Positions 47,017-57,346 of a stretch of 64,000 bases of DNA are shown here, one piece after another. The notes under the pieces were generated by a model. The model made no database searches, was not told where the DNA came from, and saw only the letters and a list, made by a program, of their open reading frames with translations. Position 1 is the stretch's first letter; every line of letters begins with the position of its first letter. The DNA is from Leptothermofonsia sichuanensis E412. Its GTDB lineage: Bacteria; Cyanobacteriota; Cyanobacteriia; Leptolyngbyales; Leptolyngbyaceae. The stretch spans positions 124,001-188,000 of the forward strand of contig NZ_CP072600.1 of assembly GCF_019891175.1 (NCBI RefSeq), written 5' to 3'. The position numbers and the translations under genes are program-made.

Positions 47017-47970
47017 ATGGCTCCGATCGTTGATACCTCATCGGCACCTTCCTGGAAAAGGACTGATGCCTCCCGTTGGATTGATAATGGTTTTGTCTGG
47101 TTGACGGCTGCCTTTGCGATCGCCGTGGCGATTTTGTTAATTGCGATCGCCCTCCAGGTGGGTGGTCAGGCGATGCCTGCCATCCGGGCATTTGGGTTGG
47201 GCTTCTTAGTGAACAGCCGCTGGGATCCCGTGGCTAACATCTACGGTGCCTGGCCCCAAGTCTACGGCACCATCGTTACGGCGTTGATTGCCCTGGTGAT
47301 TGCGATGCCTGTCGGGGTAGGGATTGCCCTGTTTCTCAGTGAAGATTTTTTGCCGGACAAGATTAAGCAGCCCATTGTGTTTTTAATTGAGCTGCTGGCG
47401 GCCATTCCCAGCGTAATTTACGGCATCTGGGGCATTTTCGTGTTCATCCCATTCATCCGCCCCCTTGGCAACTGGTTACATCAGAACTTTGGCTGGATCC
47501 CCCTGTTCAGTACGCCACCGGCAGGGCCAGGGGTCTATGTTGCTGGCATTATTCTTGCCGTTATGATTCTGCCAATTATCGCAGCCATTTCACGGGATGC
47601 GCTGGTTGCAGTGCCCTCCGAACTCCGGCAAGCGGCTTACGGCTTGGGAGCAACTCGCTGGGAAACTATCTTCAAGGTAATTTTACCTGCCGCTTCCTCC
47701 GGGATTTTGGGGGGAGCGATGCTGGGGCTGGGTCGGGCAATGGGTGAAACGATGGCAGTCACCATGGTGATTGGAAATTCCAACGCGGCTTCTCCATCCA
47801 TTCTGGCTCAGGGGTCTACCGTGGCTTCGCTGCTGGCAAATCAGTTTGCAGAAGCGGGTGGCTTGCAGGTGTCCTCCCTCATGTATGCAGCCCTTGTTTT
47901 ATTTTTGTTGACGCTGATTGTGAACATCATTGCACAGTATATTGTCAGCCGGATTCGCCTGAAGTATTAA
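47017..47970 (+). CDS. pstC: Phosphate ABC transporter permease PstC
   Basis: A 317-residue inner-membrane permease with six membrane segments (first: VWLTAAFAIAVAILLIAIAL) and the EAA loop ALVAVPSELRQAAYGLGATR, RWETIFKVILPAASSGILGG, GLGRAMGETMAVTMVIGNS. It forms the phosphate channel with PstA. Typical length and start (ATG 47017). Same strand and order as pstS, pstA and pstB. Confidence 0.96.
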   Translation: MAPIVDTSSAPSWKRTDASRWIDNGFVWLTAAFAIAVAILLIAIALQVGGQAMPAIRAFGLGFLVNSRWDPVANIYGAWPQVYGTIVTALIALVIAMPVGVGIALFLSEDFLPDKIKQPIVFLIELLAAIPSVIYGIWGIFVFIPFIRPLGNWLHQNFGWIPLFSTPPAGPGVYVAGIILAVMILPIIAAISRDALVAVPSELRQAAYGLGATRWETIFKVILPAASSGILGGAMLGLGRAMGETMAVTMVIGNSNAASPSILAQGSTVASLLANQFAEAGGLQVSSLMYAALVLFLLTLIVNIIAQYIVSRIRLKY

Positions 47971-48114
47971 CACTTGAAGCATTAACGTTTTCAGGATGAG
48001 CTGTTGGTTTGGCGGTCAGGGAGGTTCAGAGTCCACCGTTGACGGATGCCCTGGTTAATGGATTCTCTGAGAGACAGGAACGCTAATTATTTGTAAGGAA
48101 CTTGGGACTGTAAG

Positions 48115-49017
48115 ATGGTAGGAAATGATTTGGCAGCGAATTCCTTTTCAGGACGGACTCTGAATAAGAAGCCCACTTCTCCCCGCACCCTTTTTTCCAG
48201 CATTATGTCAGGGGTGGCGATGTTCTGCGCTGTCTTGGCTTTGATTCCTCTCTTTGCAGTGCTTTACTACGTTATGGTCCAGGGGTTTTCATACCTGAAC
48301 CTGGATTTGTTCTTGAAACTGCCGCCGCCGCCCCTGGTCAAGGGTGGTGGATTTGGTAATGCCTTCATTGGGACACTGATTACTGTTGGCCTGGCTTCTT
48401 TAATTTCCATCCCATTTGGTGTCATGGCAGCCATCTATCTGGCGGAGTTTGCCCGAGACACCAAACTTGCCTACTGGATCAACTTTTTTACCAACGTGTT
48501 GAGTGGCGTGCCTTCAATTGTGATTGGGGTATTTGCCTATGCCCTGGTTGTGATCCGCACCGGAACGTTCTCGGCGGTGGCTGGTGGTGTGGCGCTGGCA
48601 GTGTTGATGCTGCCCACCATTGTGAGAACGGCAACTGAAGCGCTGGAGGCTGTGCCCAGGGATTTCCGGCAGGCTGCCATTGGGCTAGGAGCAACCCGAA
48701 TTCAGACAACCCTGGGAATCGTTTTACCTGCGGCAGTTCCAGCGATTTTAACGGGGGTCATGCTGGCGATCGCACGGGCGGCAGGAGAAACCGCACCCAT
48801 CCTCTTCACAGCGCTGTTTAATCAGTTCTGGAATCGCCCCATCTGGCAGGGGGGACTGTGGGAACCCACCGCTACGATGTCCATGCTGGTTTATAACTTC
48901 TCCGTCGTGCCCTATAAAAACCAGCAACAGCTTGCCTGGGCAGGGGCACTGGTTCTGGTGGCGCTGGTTCTGGTCACCAGCATCGCCGCCCGATTTTTAA
49001 CCCGACGGCGCAGATAG
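48115..49017 (+). CDS. pstA: Phosphate ABC transporter permease PstA
   Basis: A 300-residue permease with six membrane segments (GVAMFCAVLALIPLFAVLYY first) and the EAA loop EALEAVPRDFRQAAIGLGAT followed by RIQTTLGIVLPAAVPAILTG and AIARAAGETAPILFTALFN. Partner of PstC in the phosphate channel. The polar N-terminus of about 30 residues is not conserved, so the start is less certain than the body. The 144-bp gap before it holds no gene. Confidence 0.96.
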   Translation: MVGNDLAANSFSGRTLNKKPTSPRTLFSSIMSGVAMFCAVLALIPLFAVLYYVMVQGFSYLNLDLFLKLPPPPLVKGGGFGNAFIGTLITVGLASLISIPFGVMAAIYLAEFARDTKLAYWINFFTNVLSGVPSIVIGVFAYALVVIRTGTFSAVAGGVALAVLMLPTIVRTATEALEAVPRDFRQAAIGLGATRIQTTLGIVLPAAVPAILTGVMLAIARAAGETAPILFTALFNQFWNRPIWQGGLWEPTATMSMLVYNFSVVPYKNQQQLAWAGALVLVALVLVTSIAARFLTRRRR

Positions 49018-49099
49018 GCTTTTTGATTGCTAGTGCTCTTCCAATTCTGTTCTGAACCCGGTATTGCCAAAAAACAATTCAATTCAATCCAACTGACCT

Positions 49100-49906
49100 A
49101 TGACTTCCGACCTTCAAGTTGCTCGCCAAACCGACACCGTTTTCCGCACGGAAAACCTTGACATTTACTACGGTAAATTCAAAGCTGTCCGGGATGTCAA
49201 CATTTCCATTCCCAAAAACGCCATTACCGCTTTTATTGGACCCTCTGGTTGTGGCAAGAGTACAGTTTTGCGGTGTTTTAACCGCCTGAATGACCTGATT
49301 AAAAGCTTTCACATTGATGGCAAAATTTACTACCACGACCAGGATCTCTATTCACCGGATATTGACCCGGTTGAGGTGAGACGGCAGATTGGGATGGTGT
49401 TCCAGAAACCAAACCCCTTCCCCAAGACCATCTATGACAACATTGCCTTTGGTCCTCGCCTGTTGGGGTTTAAGGGTGATATGGATGAACTGGTGGAGCG
49501 TTCGCTCAAGCAGGCCGCCCTGTGGGATGACGTCAAAGATAAGCTGAAAGCAATGGGAACGGATCTGTCAGGTGGTCAGCAGCAGCGGCTCTGCATTGCC
49601 CGGGCGATCGCAGTGCAGCCGGATGTCATTCTGATGGACGAACCCTGCTCTGCCCTCGACCCCATTTCTACGCTGAAGGTGGAGGATTTGCTTCAGGAAC
49701 TGAAGGAAAACTATACCATCATCATTGTTACCCACAATATGCAGCAGGCATCGCGGGCTTCTGATTTCACCGCATTCTACAACGTTGAAGCGAATGAGAA
49801 GGGGCAGCGAACTGGCTACATTGTGGAATATGAGCGAACTGAAGCAATTTTCCAAAATCCTCAACAGGAGGCGACGAAAGAGTACGTCAGCGGTCGTTTC
49901 GGTTAA
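49100..49906 (+). CDS. pstB: Phosphate ABC transporter ATP-binding protein
   Basis: A 268-residue ATPase that drives PstCA. Walker [11 protein letters not shown]-loop [16 protein letters not shown], signature [17 protein letters not shown], Walker [21 protein letters not shown] and H-loop [13 protein letters not shown] are all canonical for PstB. Start ATG 49100. It is the last gene of the operon: a strong terminator follows at 49942. No phoU is present downstream. Confidence 0.97.
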   Translation: MTSDLQVARQTDTVFRTENLDIYYGKFKAVRDVNISIPKNAITAFIGPSGCGKSTVLRCFNRLNDLIKSFHIDGKIYYHDQDLYSPDIDPVEVRRQIGMVFQKPNPFPKTIYDNIAFGPRLLGFKGDMDELVERSLKQAALWDDVKDKLKAMGTDLSGGQQQRLCIARAIAVQPDVILMDEPCSALDPISTLKVEDLLQELKENYTIIIVTHNMQQASRASDFTAFYNVEANEKGQRTGYIVEYERTEAIFQNPQQEATKEYVSGRFG

Positions 49907-49941
49907 GCGATAAAAATCTACGTAGGTCGGTGAATTACCTG

Positions 49942-49967
49942 GAGGGCATGAAAGCTGCCCTCTTTTT
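49942..49967 (+). terminator. Rho-independent terminator of the pst operon
   Basis: Perfect 7-bp stem GAGGGCA and TGCCCTC (49942-49948, 49956-49962), 7-nt loop, then TTTTT. It lies 36 nt after the pstB stop. Confidence 0.85.
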
Positions 49968-50260
49968 GTTGCAGGCCCGATCCGTCCCTAACCAGAGAAT
50001 GATCCCCAGGGTCTTAAATCACGATAGGATAATTGAGGTTCAAGTTTTAGAACTTACGCAAGTTGGTCAATTCTGGTTTTGAATATGCCATTTGCATATG
50101 ACAACGATAAGCCACTGATAACGGGCCATTGATAAACGGTTATCGCCTCAGCAGCGAATTACCGGATTGGTTCTAAGGACCACATCCAGTACCCGGTATC
50201 CAGATCTTCGTAAGTTCCTCCTGTTTCAGAAGCCCAGCCCATAATCCCGACGATTTGCCA
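49968..50260. other. Spacer between pstB and psb27
   Basis: No gene seen. It contains short inverted motifs (GAATATGCCATTTGCATATG, and GATAAGCCACTGATAACGGG with a loose repeat to its right) and the AACTTACGCAAGTTGGTCAA motif (50051-50070), which contains an ACTT/AAGT inverted pair. The psb27 promoter should lie in the last 100 bp. Confidence 0.4.
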
Positions 50261-50674
50261 ATGTTTATGAAGCGTTATCTATCACGCCTGCTCTCTCTAC
50301 TGCTGGTTGTCTGCATCAGTCTGGTGGGATGCTCTGCTGCACCTGAAGGCTCAATTGGTCTGACCGGAGATTACCGTCAAGATACCCTGGCGATGGTTAA
50401 CACCTTAAGAGATGCGATCGCCCTGCCAGATGATTCGCCTGAAAAAGTTTCTGTCCAGGCGCAGGCGCGTCAACTCATTAATGACTTCTCGGCGCGTTAC
50501 CGGCGGGATGATTCCCTCACCCGCCTGAGTTCTTATACAACTATGCGAACTGCCCTGAACTCCCTGGCAGGACATTATAGTTCTTACCCCAACCGTCCAA
50601 TTCCTCAAAAATTGAAGGATCGGCTGGAGACAGAATTTAAGCAAATTGAACTCGCCATCAGTCGCGGCGCGTAA
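50261..50674 (+). CDS. psb27: Photosystem II assembly protein Psb27
   Basis: Psb27 is a thylakoid-lumen lipoprotein that binds CP43 in inactive photosystem II and assists assembly and repair of the manganese cluster. The 137-residue precursor has a lipoprotein signal (LLSLLLVVCISLVGC, Cys24) and the four-helix Psb27 core (YRQDTLAMVNTLRDAIALPD, QARQLINDFSARYRRDDSL, MRTALNSLAGHYSSYPNRPI, LKDRLETEFKQIELAI). ATG 50261 or 50267 are the likely starts; a TTG at 50255 also opens the frame. It is monocistronic, as usual in cyanobacteria. Confidence 0.95.
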   Translation: MFMKRYLSRLLSLLLVVCISLVGCSAAPEGSIGLTGDYRQDTLAMVNTLRDAIALPDDSPEKVSVQAQARQLINDFSARYRRDDSLTRLSSYTTMRTALNSLAGHYSSYPNRPIPQKLKDRLETEFKQIELAISRGA

Positions 50675-50748
50675 ACCCCAGGTCAAAAAATTCCCCGCCG
50701 CTGGAGGGAATTCAACAGGCGGACAATCAACCGAAACCCCTGGAGGTT

Positions 50749-50812
50749 TACCACAGAGGCACAGAGAACACAGCGCCATTTCTCAGTGCTCTCCGTGTCT
50801 CTGTGGTGAAAT
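50749..50812. repeat. Palindromic repeat, ACCACAGAGGCAC type
   Basis: Arms ACCACAGAGGCACAGAGA and TCTCCGTGTCTCTGTGGT (16 of 18 pair) with a loop of about 25 nt. Related to arms at 24332-24385, 34804-34929 and 58745-58803. It lies between psb27 and the convergent deaminase gene. Confidence 0.6.
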
Positions 50813-50841
50813 CAAGTTATAAAGTCTCTAACATCCAGCCC

Positions 50842-51924
50842 CTAACACCTGGAACCTGACACCTGCTTCTGTTCTGTTCCCTCACAGGAACCATCCCGAT
50901 CGCCCTCCACCTTAAGCAGTCCATTCAATAGAGAGGCTGGACGCTGGGAGTAGGGCCAGGCAAATGCATGGCGAAATGCGGCATCCTGACAGGCTTGAAG
51001 TTCTTGAAAGCCAATGATGTCGTGGGTCAGCAAATTCTCGTACTCAAATGGGAGTCGAACGTTGTGCAAACCAGCATTATCTGTGCAGATAGCAATATCG
51101 ACTCCAGCATCAAAACAACGGTCAAATACCTGCTTTAGTTCTGACATGTCTTTCAATGTGCCAGTTTTAGGGTAAGTAGTTGGACAGATTTCCAGGCATT
51201 GCCCGCGAGCCGCAACCTGTTTGAGCAGGTGAGGGTAGTGTAATGGGATTTGAATGCCGTGCCCAATGCGCATCAGGTAAGGCAATAATTCTGGATGGCA
51301 GCCTTCCCGCGTTTCGTACAGGTGTCCGGTGGTGTTAATGCCCAGCGATCGAGCATAGGCATAAAGCTCTACAAACTCATCCAACCGCTCGCCGTAGTGG
51401 TTGTCCCCTCCGGCCAGGTCGATCGCGCACACATACTCTCGCGATTGAGCCGCCAGATCCACAATCGCCCGGTTCACCTCATAGGGCAGGCGCGCATGCA
51501 TACAGAGAATTTGGCTGGTTACAATCGGATACTCATTCAACCGACTGGCTTTGCCCACAATATCGACAATTTGCGCCATCAGATCGATTCGCCGGGACTG
51601 AGGCAAATGGTCTGGTGTGCGCAAATAGGGTGTGTAGCGCAATTCCAGATAAGCCAGATTCTCAAAAATATAGGCACCCCGCATCAGGCGGTAGACAAAG
51701 TAAGGCAGGGCCTCCGCTGTTTGTACACTTTCAACCAGGGTGTGTAATTCCAGATACTCGTCCAGGGTGTTGCGAGGGCGTGTGTAGAAATCTTCAAATT
51801 CAGCATAGGCGGGAAAACGCTGAACCAGGTCAGCATCATTCCGCTGGAGATACCGCCACAGAATGCGAGGGACTACGGAGCCTCCCAGGTGGCGGTGGAG
51901 TTCAGCATACAGAGCCACGGGCAC
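50842..51924 (-). CDS. Adenosine deaminase-family protein
   Basis: A 360-residue metal-dependent hydrolase of the adenosine/AMP deaminase superfamily. The first metal motif HxH is in AELHRHLGGSVV, followed by AYIFENLAYLELRYTPYLRT, TTGHLYETREG (His and Glu), RIGHGIQIPLHYP, and the C-terminal DIAICTDNAGLHNVRLPFEY, where the usual Asp-Asp reads Asp-Asn. The zinc ligands are conserved but the substrate pocket departs from true adenosine deaminases, so the substrate is uncertain. The final 25 residues are polar and encoded by G/A-rich repeat-like DNA. Confidence 0.82.
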   Translation of the reverse strand: MPVALYAELHRHLGGSVVPRILWRYLQRNDADLVQRFPAYAEFEDFYTRPRNTLDEYLELHTLVESVQTAEALPYFVYRLMRGAYIFENLAYLELRYTPYLRTPDHLPQSRRIDLMAQIVDIVGKASRLNEYPIVTSQILCMHARLPYEVNRAIVDLAAQSREYVCAIDLAGGDNHYGERLDEFVELYAYARSLGINTTGHLYETREGCHPELLPYLMRIGHGIQIPLHYPHLLKQVAARGQCLEICPTTYPKTGTLKDMSELKQVFDRCFDAGVDIAICTDNAGLHNVRLPFEYENLLTHDIIGFQELQACQDAAFRHAFAWPYSQRPASLLNGLLKVEGDRDGSCEGTEQKQVSGSRC

Positions 51925-53737
<1,813 letters not shown>

Positions 53738-53839
53738 AAGGCTAAAAGCTAAACTGCTTCCTTTCTCCTTCCCGTATGACAGGAGCCATCCAGGTCAGGA
53801 CAAATTAGAATGTTCAGAGCCTGATCCCGCCATCTTTTC

Positions 53840-53880
53840 CTGTCCTCCGTCCCCTGTCCCCCGTATCCCCTGCTATATAA
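53840..53880. repeat. C/T-rich tract ending GCTATATAA upstream of rplY
   Basis: CCTGTCCTCCGTCCCCTGTC followed by CCCCGTATCCCCTGCTATATAA. A member of the same short dispersed family as 45444-45477 and 46881-46928 (and, inverted, 36691-36721). It ends 8 bp before the rplY ATG. Confidence 0.5.
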
Positions 53881-53888
53881 CCTGAACT

Positions 53889-54482
53889 ATGGAACTCTCA
53901 CTTGAATGTCAAACCCGTCCCGCTAACAGCAAAGCCAATGCTCTCAGGCATTCTGGCATGATTCCTGCCGTGTTGTATGGTCATAATGGAGTTGAGTCTG
54001 TGGCGTTAGCTGTTAAGGCAAAAGATGCTGAACTCCTGGTCCGGGATGCTTCTGTGAACAACACACTCATTACTCTCAATGTCCCTGCCTTGCCCTGGAC
54101 GGGCAAGGCACTGCTCCGGGAAGTGCAATCCCATCCCTGGAAAAAAACTTTGTATCACCTTAGTTTTTTCTCCGTTGGATCCCATGCAACGCTCGATGTA
54201 GATGTTCCAGTTCACACGGTTGGAGAAGCTCCTGGCGTTAAGACGGGGGGTGGTTCTCTCGACCTGCAAATCAATGAACTCCAGGTTCGCTGTGCTCCTG
54301 ATCGAATTCCCGAAGTGATTGAAGTAGATGTGTCCAATTTGCAGGTTGGGGATGCTCTCCATGTCCATGAACTCACCCTCCCAGAAGGTGTGACGGCCCT
54401 GGTTGAACCGGATCAGATTGTGGTAACCGTGCTTTCGGGAGGGGGGGGCAGTGCTGCCTCTGAGGCGGAGTCTGGTTCCTGA
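53889..54482 (+). CDS. rplY: 50S ribosomal protein L25 (Ctc form)
   Basis: A 197-residue long-form L25 that binds 5S rRNA. The N-terminal domain (LECQTRPANSKANALRHSGM, IPAVLYGHNGVESVALAV) and C-terminal beta domain (LDVDVPVHTVGEAPGVKTGG, LQINELQVRCAPDRIPEVIE, DVSNLQVGDALHVHELTLPE) are clear. The tail is a Gly/Ser-rich stretch (GGGGSAASEAESGS). Start ATG 53889. Confidence 0.96.
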   Translation: MELSLECQTRPANSKANALRHSGMIPAVLYGHNGVESVALAVKAKDAELLVRDASVNNTLITLNVPALPWTGKALLREVQSHPWKKTLYHLSFFSVGSHATLDVDVPVHTVGEAPGVKTGGGSLDLQINELQVRCAPDRIPEVIEVDVSNLQVGDALHVHELTLPEGVTALVEPDQIVVTVLSGGGGSAASEAESGS

Positions 54483-54508
54483 GCTTGTTTAGTAGTCTGC
54501 CAACCAGA

Positions 54509-54535
54509 TTTTGAAGGGTTGCAAGCCCTTCAAAA
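54509..54535. terminator. Hairpin after rplY, possible terminator
   Basis: Perfect 10-bp stem TTTTGAAGGG and CCCTTCAAAA with a 7-nt loop, 26 nt after the rplY stop. There is no T-run after it on the plus strand, so termination is uncertain; the arms themselves begin with T4 and end with A4. Confidence 0.45.
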
Positions 54536-54621
54536 CTCCGTAAACTGGTTTTTCTGGGTTCAGATCACCAGGCAAAGTTCTTTTAGTGAACTACTGGCGA
54601 GAGGTACCCCAGTAGAGGTCT

Positions 54622-55305
54622 TCATTTAAGCCAGGAAACGCTGGTAGAGAAGGAACTATGGGCGGAGTCTCGAACCCAGAGAGCAAGCCCACCGCCTCGA
54701 CCACGGGCCGCAATCAGGTCCTCTGTTACGAGAAAGAAAGCAAAAAAAGGGAGGCTGGAAATGGACTGGGTGCGAAAATCGTCTGCCTGAGCCTTGCCAC
54801 CCCGAATTGCACCCTCGTAAAGGGTACGACCGAATAACTGAATTTGCATCTGCGTGAAGTCAAATGCCAGCAGATTCTTTCTACCCAGGTACTTACAGGG
54901 ACCTGTAAAGGCTATCAGAAGTGGACCCAGGCAGGCTTGATTGCCAATCTTGCCATAACCGCAGTCGGCGGTCCGATCTAAATCTGGTTCTACCGTCTGA
55001 GAACTCGCGAAAGAAATCTGGGCTTTGGCCACGCTGGGTACGTACCAGCCCTGTCCCAACAAAATGCCCCCCCGCTGACGCGCTTTGCGGGTGCCGGTTG
55101 CAAAACAGAGTTGCCAGTCGCCAACCAGTGCACTGAAAGGATAGGTTAACCGCCCGTGCCTGGCAGCTTTTTCAGCTTGCAGCAAGGCACTGACCACAGT
55201 ATCCCCAGAAGGGCGGGGAGATGTCTTATCCCGGAATGCCGCGATCGCATCTGTCAGGGTTACAAGGTAGGCAGGTTGGGCTGTTGGGGAAAAATCGACC
55301 GTCAT
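54622..55305 (-). CDS. PAP/fibrillin-like protein, tentative
   Basis: 227 residues, soluble, with a helical N-terminus (YLVTLTDAIAAFRDKTSPRP) and a beta-rich body (FSALVGDWQLCFATGTRKAR, ILLGQGWYVPSVAKAQISFA, CKYLGRKNLLAFDFTQMQIQ). The LVGDWQLCF pattern and the order of strands recall plastid-lipid-associated (fibrillin) proteins, which associate with thylakoid lipids in cyanobacteria. This assignment is weak. Start ATG 55305. A possible 47-residue gene and a 36-bp direct repeat lie just upstream. Confidence 0.5.
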   Translation of the reverse strand: MTVDFSPTAQPAYLVTLTDAIAAFRDKTSPRPSGDTVVSALLQAEKAARHGRLTYPFSALVGDWQLCFATGTRKARQRGGILLGQGWYVPSVAKAQISFASSQTVEPDLDRTADCGYGKIGNQACLGPLLIAFTGPCKYLGRKNLLAFDFTQMQIQLFGRTLYEGAIRGGKAQADDFRTQSISSLPFFAFFLVTEDLIAARGRGGGLALWVRDSAHSSFSTSVSWLK

Positions 55306-55311
55306 GGAAAA

Positions 55312-55420
55312 GGCAAGGCGACTATTTGCGAGATGGAGTCGTGGATAGATTGCAACATATCCTATTAATTTTGACTACATCATGGCAAGGCGACTATTTG
55401 GGAGATGGAGTCGTGGATAG
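55312..55420. repeat. Pair of about 36-bp direct repeats
   Basis: GGCAAGGCGACTATTTGCGA followed by GATGGAGTCGTGGATAG (from 55312) recurs from 55383 with one mismatch. The copies are 71 bp apart. The right copy covers the 3' end of the possible small gene at 55394-55537, and the left copy abuts the start of the fibrillin-like gene, suggesting a local duplication. Confidence 0.65.
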
Positions 55421-55537
55421 GGTGTCAATCACGGTCACCTGATTGTCAAACCCTGGATACGGAAGAAAGGTGGCAATTAGCGTTACCACGCCCAGGCAAA
55501 CAAGGGTAGGGATCAGTTTGGGTCTGACAGATTTCAT
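55394..55537 (-). CDS. Possible 47-residue single-pass membrane or exported protein
   Basis: ATG at 55537 opens a 48-codon frame: a basic head (MKSVRPK), one hydrophobic segment (LIPTLVCLGVVTLIATFLPY) and a polar tail (DNQVTVIDTLSTTPSPK). The layout is that of a real small membrane protein, and it lies in the same direction as the fibrillin-like gene. The ribosome site is weak and no family is recognised, so this could also be a chance frame. Confidence 0.35.
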   Translation of the reverse strand: MKSVRPKLIPTLVCLGVVTLIATFLPYPGFDNQVTVIDTLSTTPSPK

Positions 55538-55919
55538 GGAGAGGCGACGATGGGTTGAGTGTTCTAATTTGTCCTGATCTGAATGGCTTCCGCTATAGCA
55601 AATGCCAGGGAGGAAATGGCTGTGAGACAGGGTTCTACGCTGTCCGATCTGTTCTGACTATCAGGGTTATGACTTATCAGGACTATGACTATGACTACTC
55701 AAGCTTGACGCCAGTATCCGGGAACTTGACACAATGATGAACGGATAGGCCACAGTTATATCTCATATCTCCAGAAAAGCTGCTAAAAAAATATCCTGGA
55801 ATGACCATACAGCTAATTGGTCAGGATAACCTCATCCCGTGGGGTGGTGACCGTCGGGATTAAATTGGAAATCCTATCGGTACTTCTATGAGAACTCCGA
55901 CTCGACAACCAGTGGCTAT
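55538..55919. other. Spacer with no recognised gene
   Basis: About 380 bp between the possible small gene and the solute-binding lipoprotein gene. It includes a short ACTATGACT-type tandem (about 55675-55700) and no convincing reading frame, hairpin terminator or known repeat. Confidence 0.35.
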
Positions 55920-57239
55920 TCAGCCCGTACCAAAAACCAGATCCACTCTTCGTTGAGAAGCTTGCAGAGCCTCCTCAGGGGAGTTTCGCTCCATCAGAGT
56001 GGCTTCGATCGCCCGTCCCAGGTTTTCGGAGATGCGGCTATAGCCAGGGAAGATGGGGCGCGATCGCCCATATTTTGCCTGCTCCAGAAAAACATCGACC
56101 GCAGGCTGTTTTGCCTTGAATGCGAGATAGTCTGGATTCTGTCTTGCCTTCAAGTTGACCGGGAGATAGCCCGTACCAATTGCCCACCGGGTCTGAAATT
56201 GTTCGCTCAACACAAACTCAGCAAAGGTGAGCGCAGCCTGCTCTCGCTCTGGGGTGGTTTTCATGATGAACAGGTTTTCGCCACCAATCACGGTTGCCTG
56301 TTTCACATCGCTGGGAATGGGCAGGACGCTGAAATCAACGCCAGTGGTTTGCAGTTGCCCCAGGGTCCAGGGGCCGGAAAGCTGCATTGCCACTTTCCCT
56401 GCCAGAAAACCATCAAGCTCATAGCCCCGCTCTGGTCCAGACAGAATGGCAGAGCCATCTTTGATCAGGTCTTGCCAGAGGTTGAGAGCGGCGATCGCGC
56501 CAGCGTTGGCCAGGTTGATTTTGAATTGAGCCGCTCCCGTATCCTTCATTTCCACCAACTCACCGCCACCACTCCACATGAATGGCAACCAGGTAAACAC
56601 GGTCCATTCTCCTTTCCCCAGGGGGAGTACCATCCCATAGTGATCGACCTTGCCATCGCCATCGGTGTCACGGGTCAGTTGGCGGGCAACCTGCCGGAGC
56701 GCTGTCCAGGTTTCAGGCAAGTGGGTGATCCCGGCTGCTTGAAACAGACTGGGGCGGTAGTAAATGCCCACATTGTTGGTGCCAAACGGGACTGACCAGA
56801 GGTGCCCCTCTAGCTGCATACTGTCCAGCAGGGCCGGGTCAATCTGTTCTCGAAGCGGCAACCGATCCCACCAGTCATCCAGGGGACGAATGGCCTCCAG
56901 TTCCACCAACTGCCCGGTCAGCATGGGCGCGAACCATAGCATATCCGGAACAGCATTGCCCACGACTGCTGCCAGAATTTTGGGTAATTGCTGGTCTGCC
57001 TGTCCGACGTACAGGGACTCTACCTGAATCGTGGGATGTTCTCGATTAAACTGATCCACCAGTGTTTGCAAAACATCCCGGTTGGGGGGAGGATTGACCC
57101 CCTGCCATAGGGTCAGATGGGTAATCCCGTCGGAGTTGGATCGCGAAGATTGACATCCCGGTAGCAGGATTAAACTGACCCCCAGCAGGAGGAGAACCAG
57201 CGATCGCCCCACGGCCTTTGCCACATGCCTTAAATCCAT
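55920..57239 (-). CDS. ABC transporter solute-binding lipoprotein (family 1, sugar-type)
   Basis: About 439 residues with a lipoprotein signal (SLVLLLLGVSLILLPGC) and a MalE-like bilobal fold (HLTLWQGVNPPPNRDVLQTL, VPDMLWFAPMLTGQLVELEA, LWSVPFGTNNVGIYYRPSLF, GTGYLPVNLKARQNPDYLAF). It probably binds a sugar, oligosaccharide or glycerol-phosphate. No permease or ATPase gene is adjacent. ATG 57239 is chosen because the frame upstream of it runs through a 69-bp mobile element and gives no signal peptide. Confidence 0.85.
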   Translation of the reverse strand: MDLRHVAKAVGRSLVLLLLGVSLILLPGCQSSRSNSDGITHLTLWQGVNPPPNRDVLQTLVDQFNREHPTIQVESLYVGQADQQLPKILAAVVGNAVPDMLWFAPMLTGQLVELEAIRPLDDWWDRLPLREQIDPALLDSMQLEGHLWSVPFGTNNVGIYYRPSLFQAAGITHLPETWTALRQVARQLTRDTDGDGKVDHYGMVLPLGKGEWTVFTWLPFMWSGGGELVEMKDTGAAQFKINLANAGAIAALNLWQDLIKDGSAILSGPERGYELDGFLAGKVAMQLSGPWTLGQLQTTGVDFSVLPIPSDVKQATVIGGENLFIMKTTPEREQAALTFAEFVLSEQFQTRWAIGTGYLPVNLKARQNPDYLAFKAKQPAVDVFLEQAKYGRSRPIFPGYSRISENLGRAIEATLMERNSPEEALQASQRRVDLVFGTG

Positions 57240-57277
57240 CAGTCGCAGTCCTATGTATTCGGTGATGGGGTATGAAG

Positions 57278-57346
57278 AAAGCCTATCCGAAAAGCCCCAA
57301 CTGTTAAAGCCCAGACCCAGCCTGAGGAAGTTTTTGGATAAGCTGC
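57278..57346. repeat. 69-bp MITE-like element, copy 3 (inverted)
   Basis: AAAGCCTATC (57278-57287) to GATAAGCTGC (57337-57346); its reverse complement aligns with the interior of copy 2 (ACTTCCTCAG, GGGGCTTTTCGGATAGG). The right end overlaps the last base of the HlyD stop codon (57346-57348), so the element inserted exactly at the gene's end. Confidence 0.72.

Noticed and set aside
54655-54690. GGGTTCGAGACTC on the minus strand, resembling a tRNA T-arm
   Set aside because: It is inside the C-terminus of a coding gene and has no matching acceptor, D or anticodon arms.
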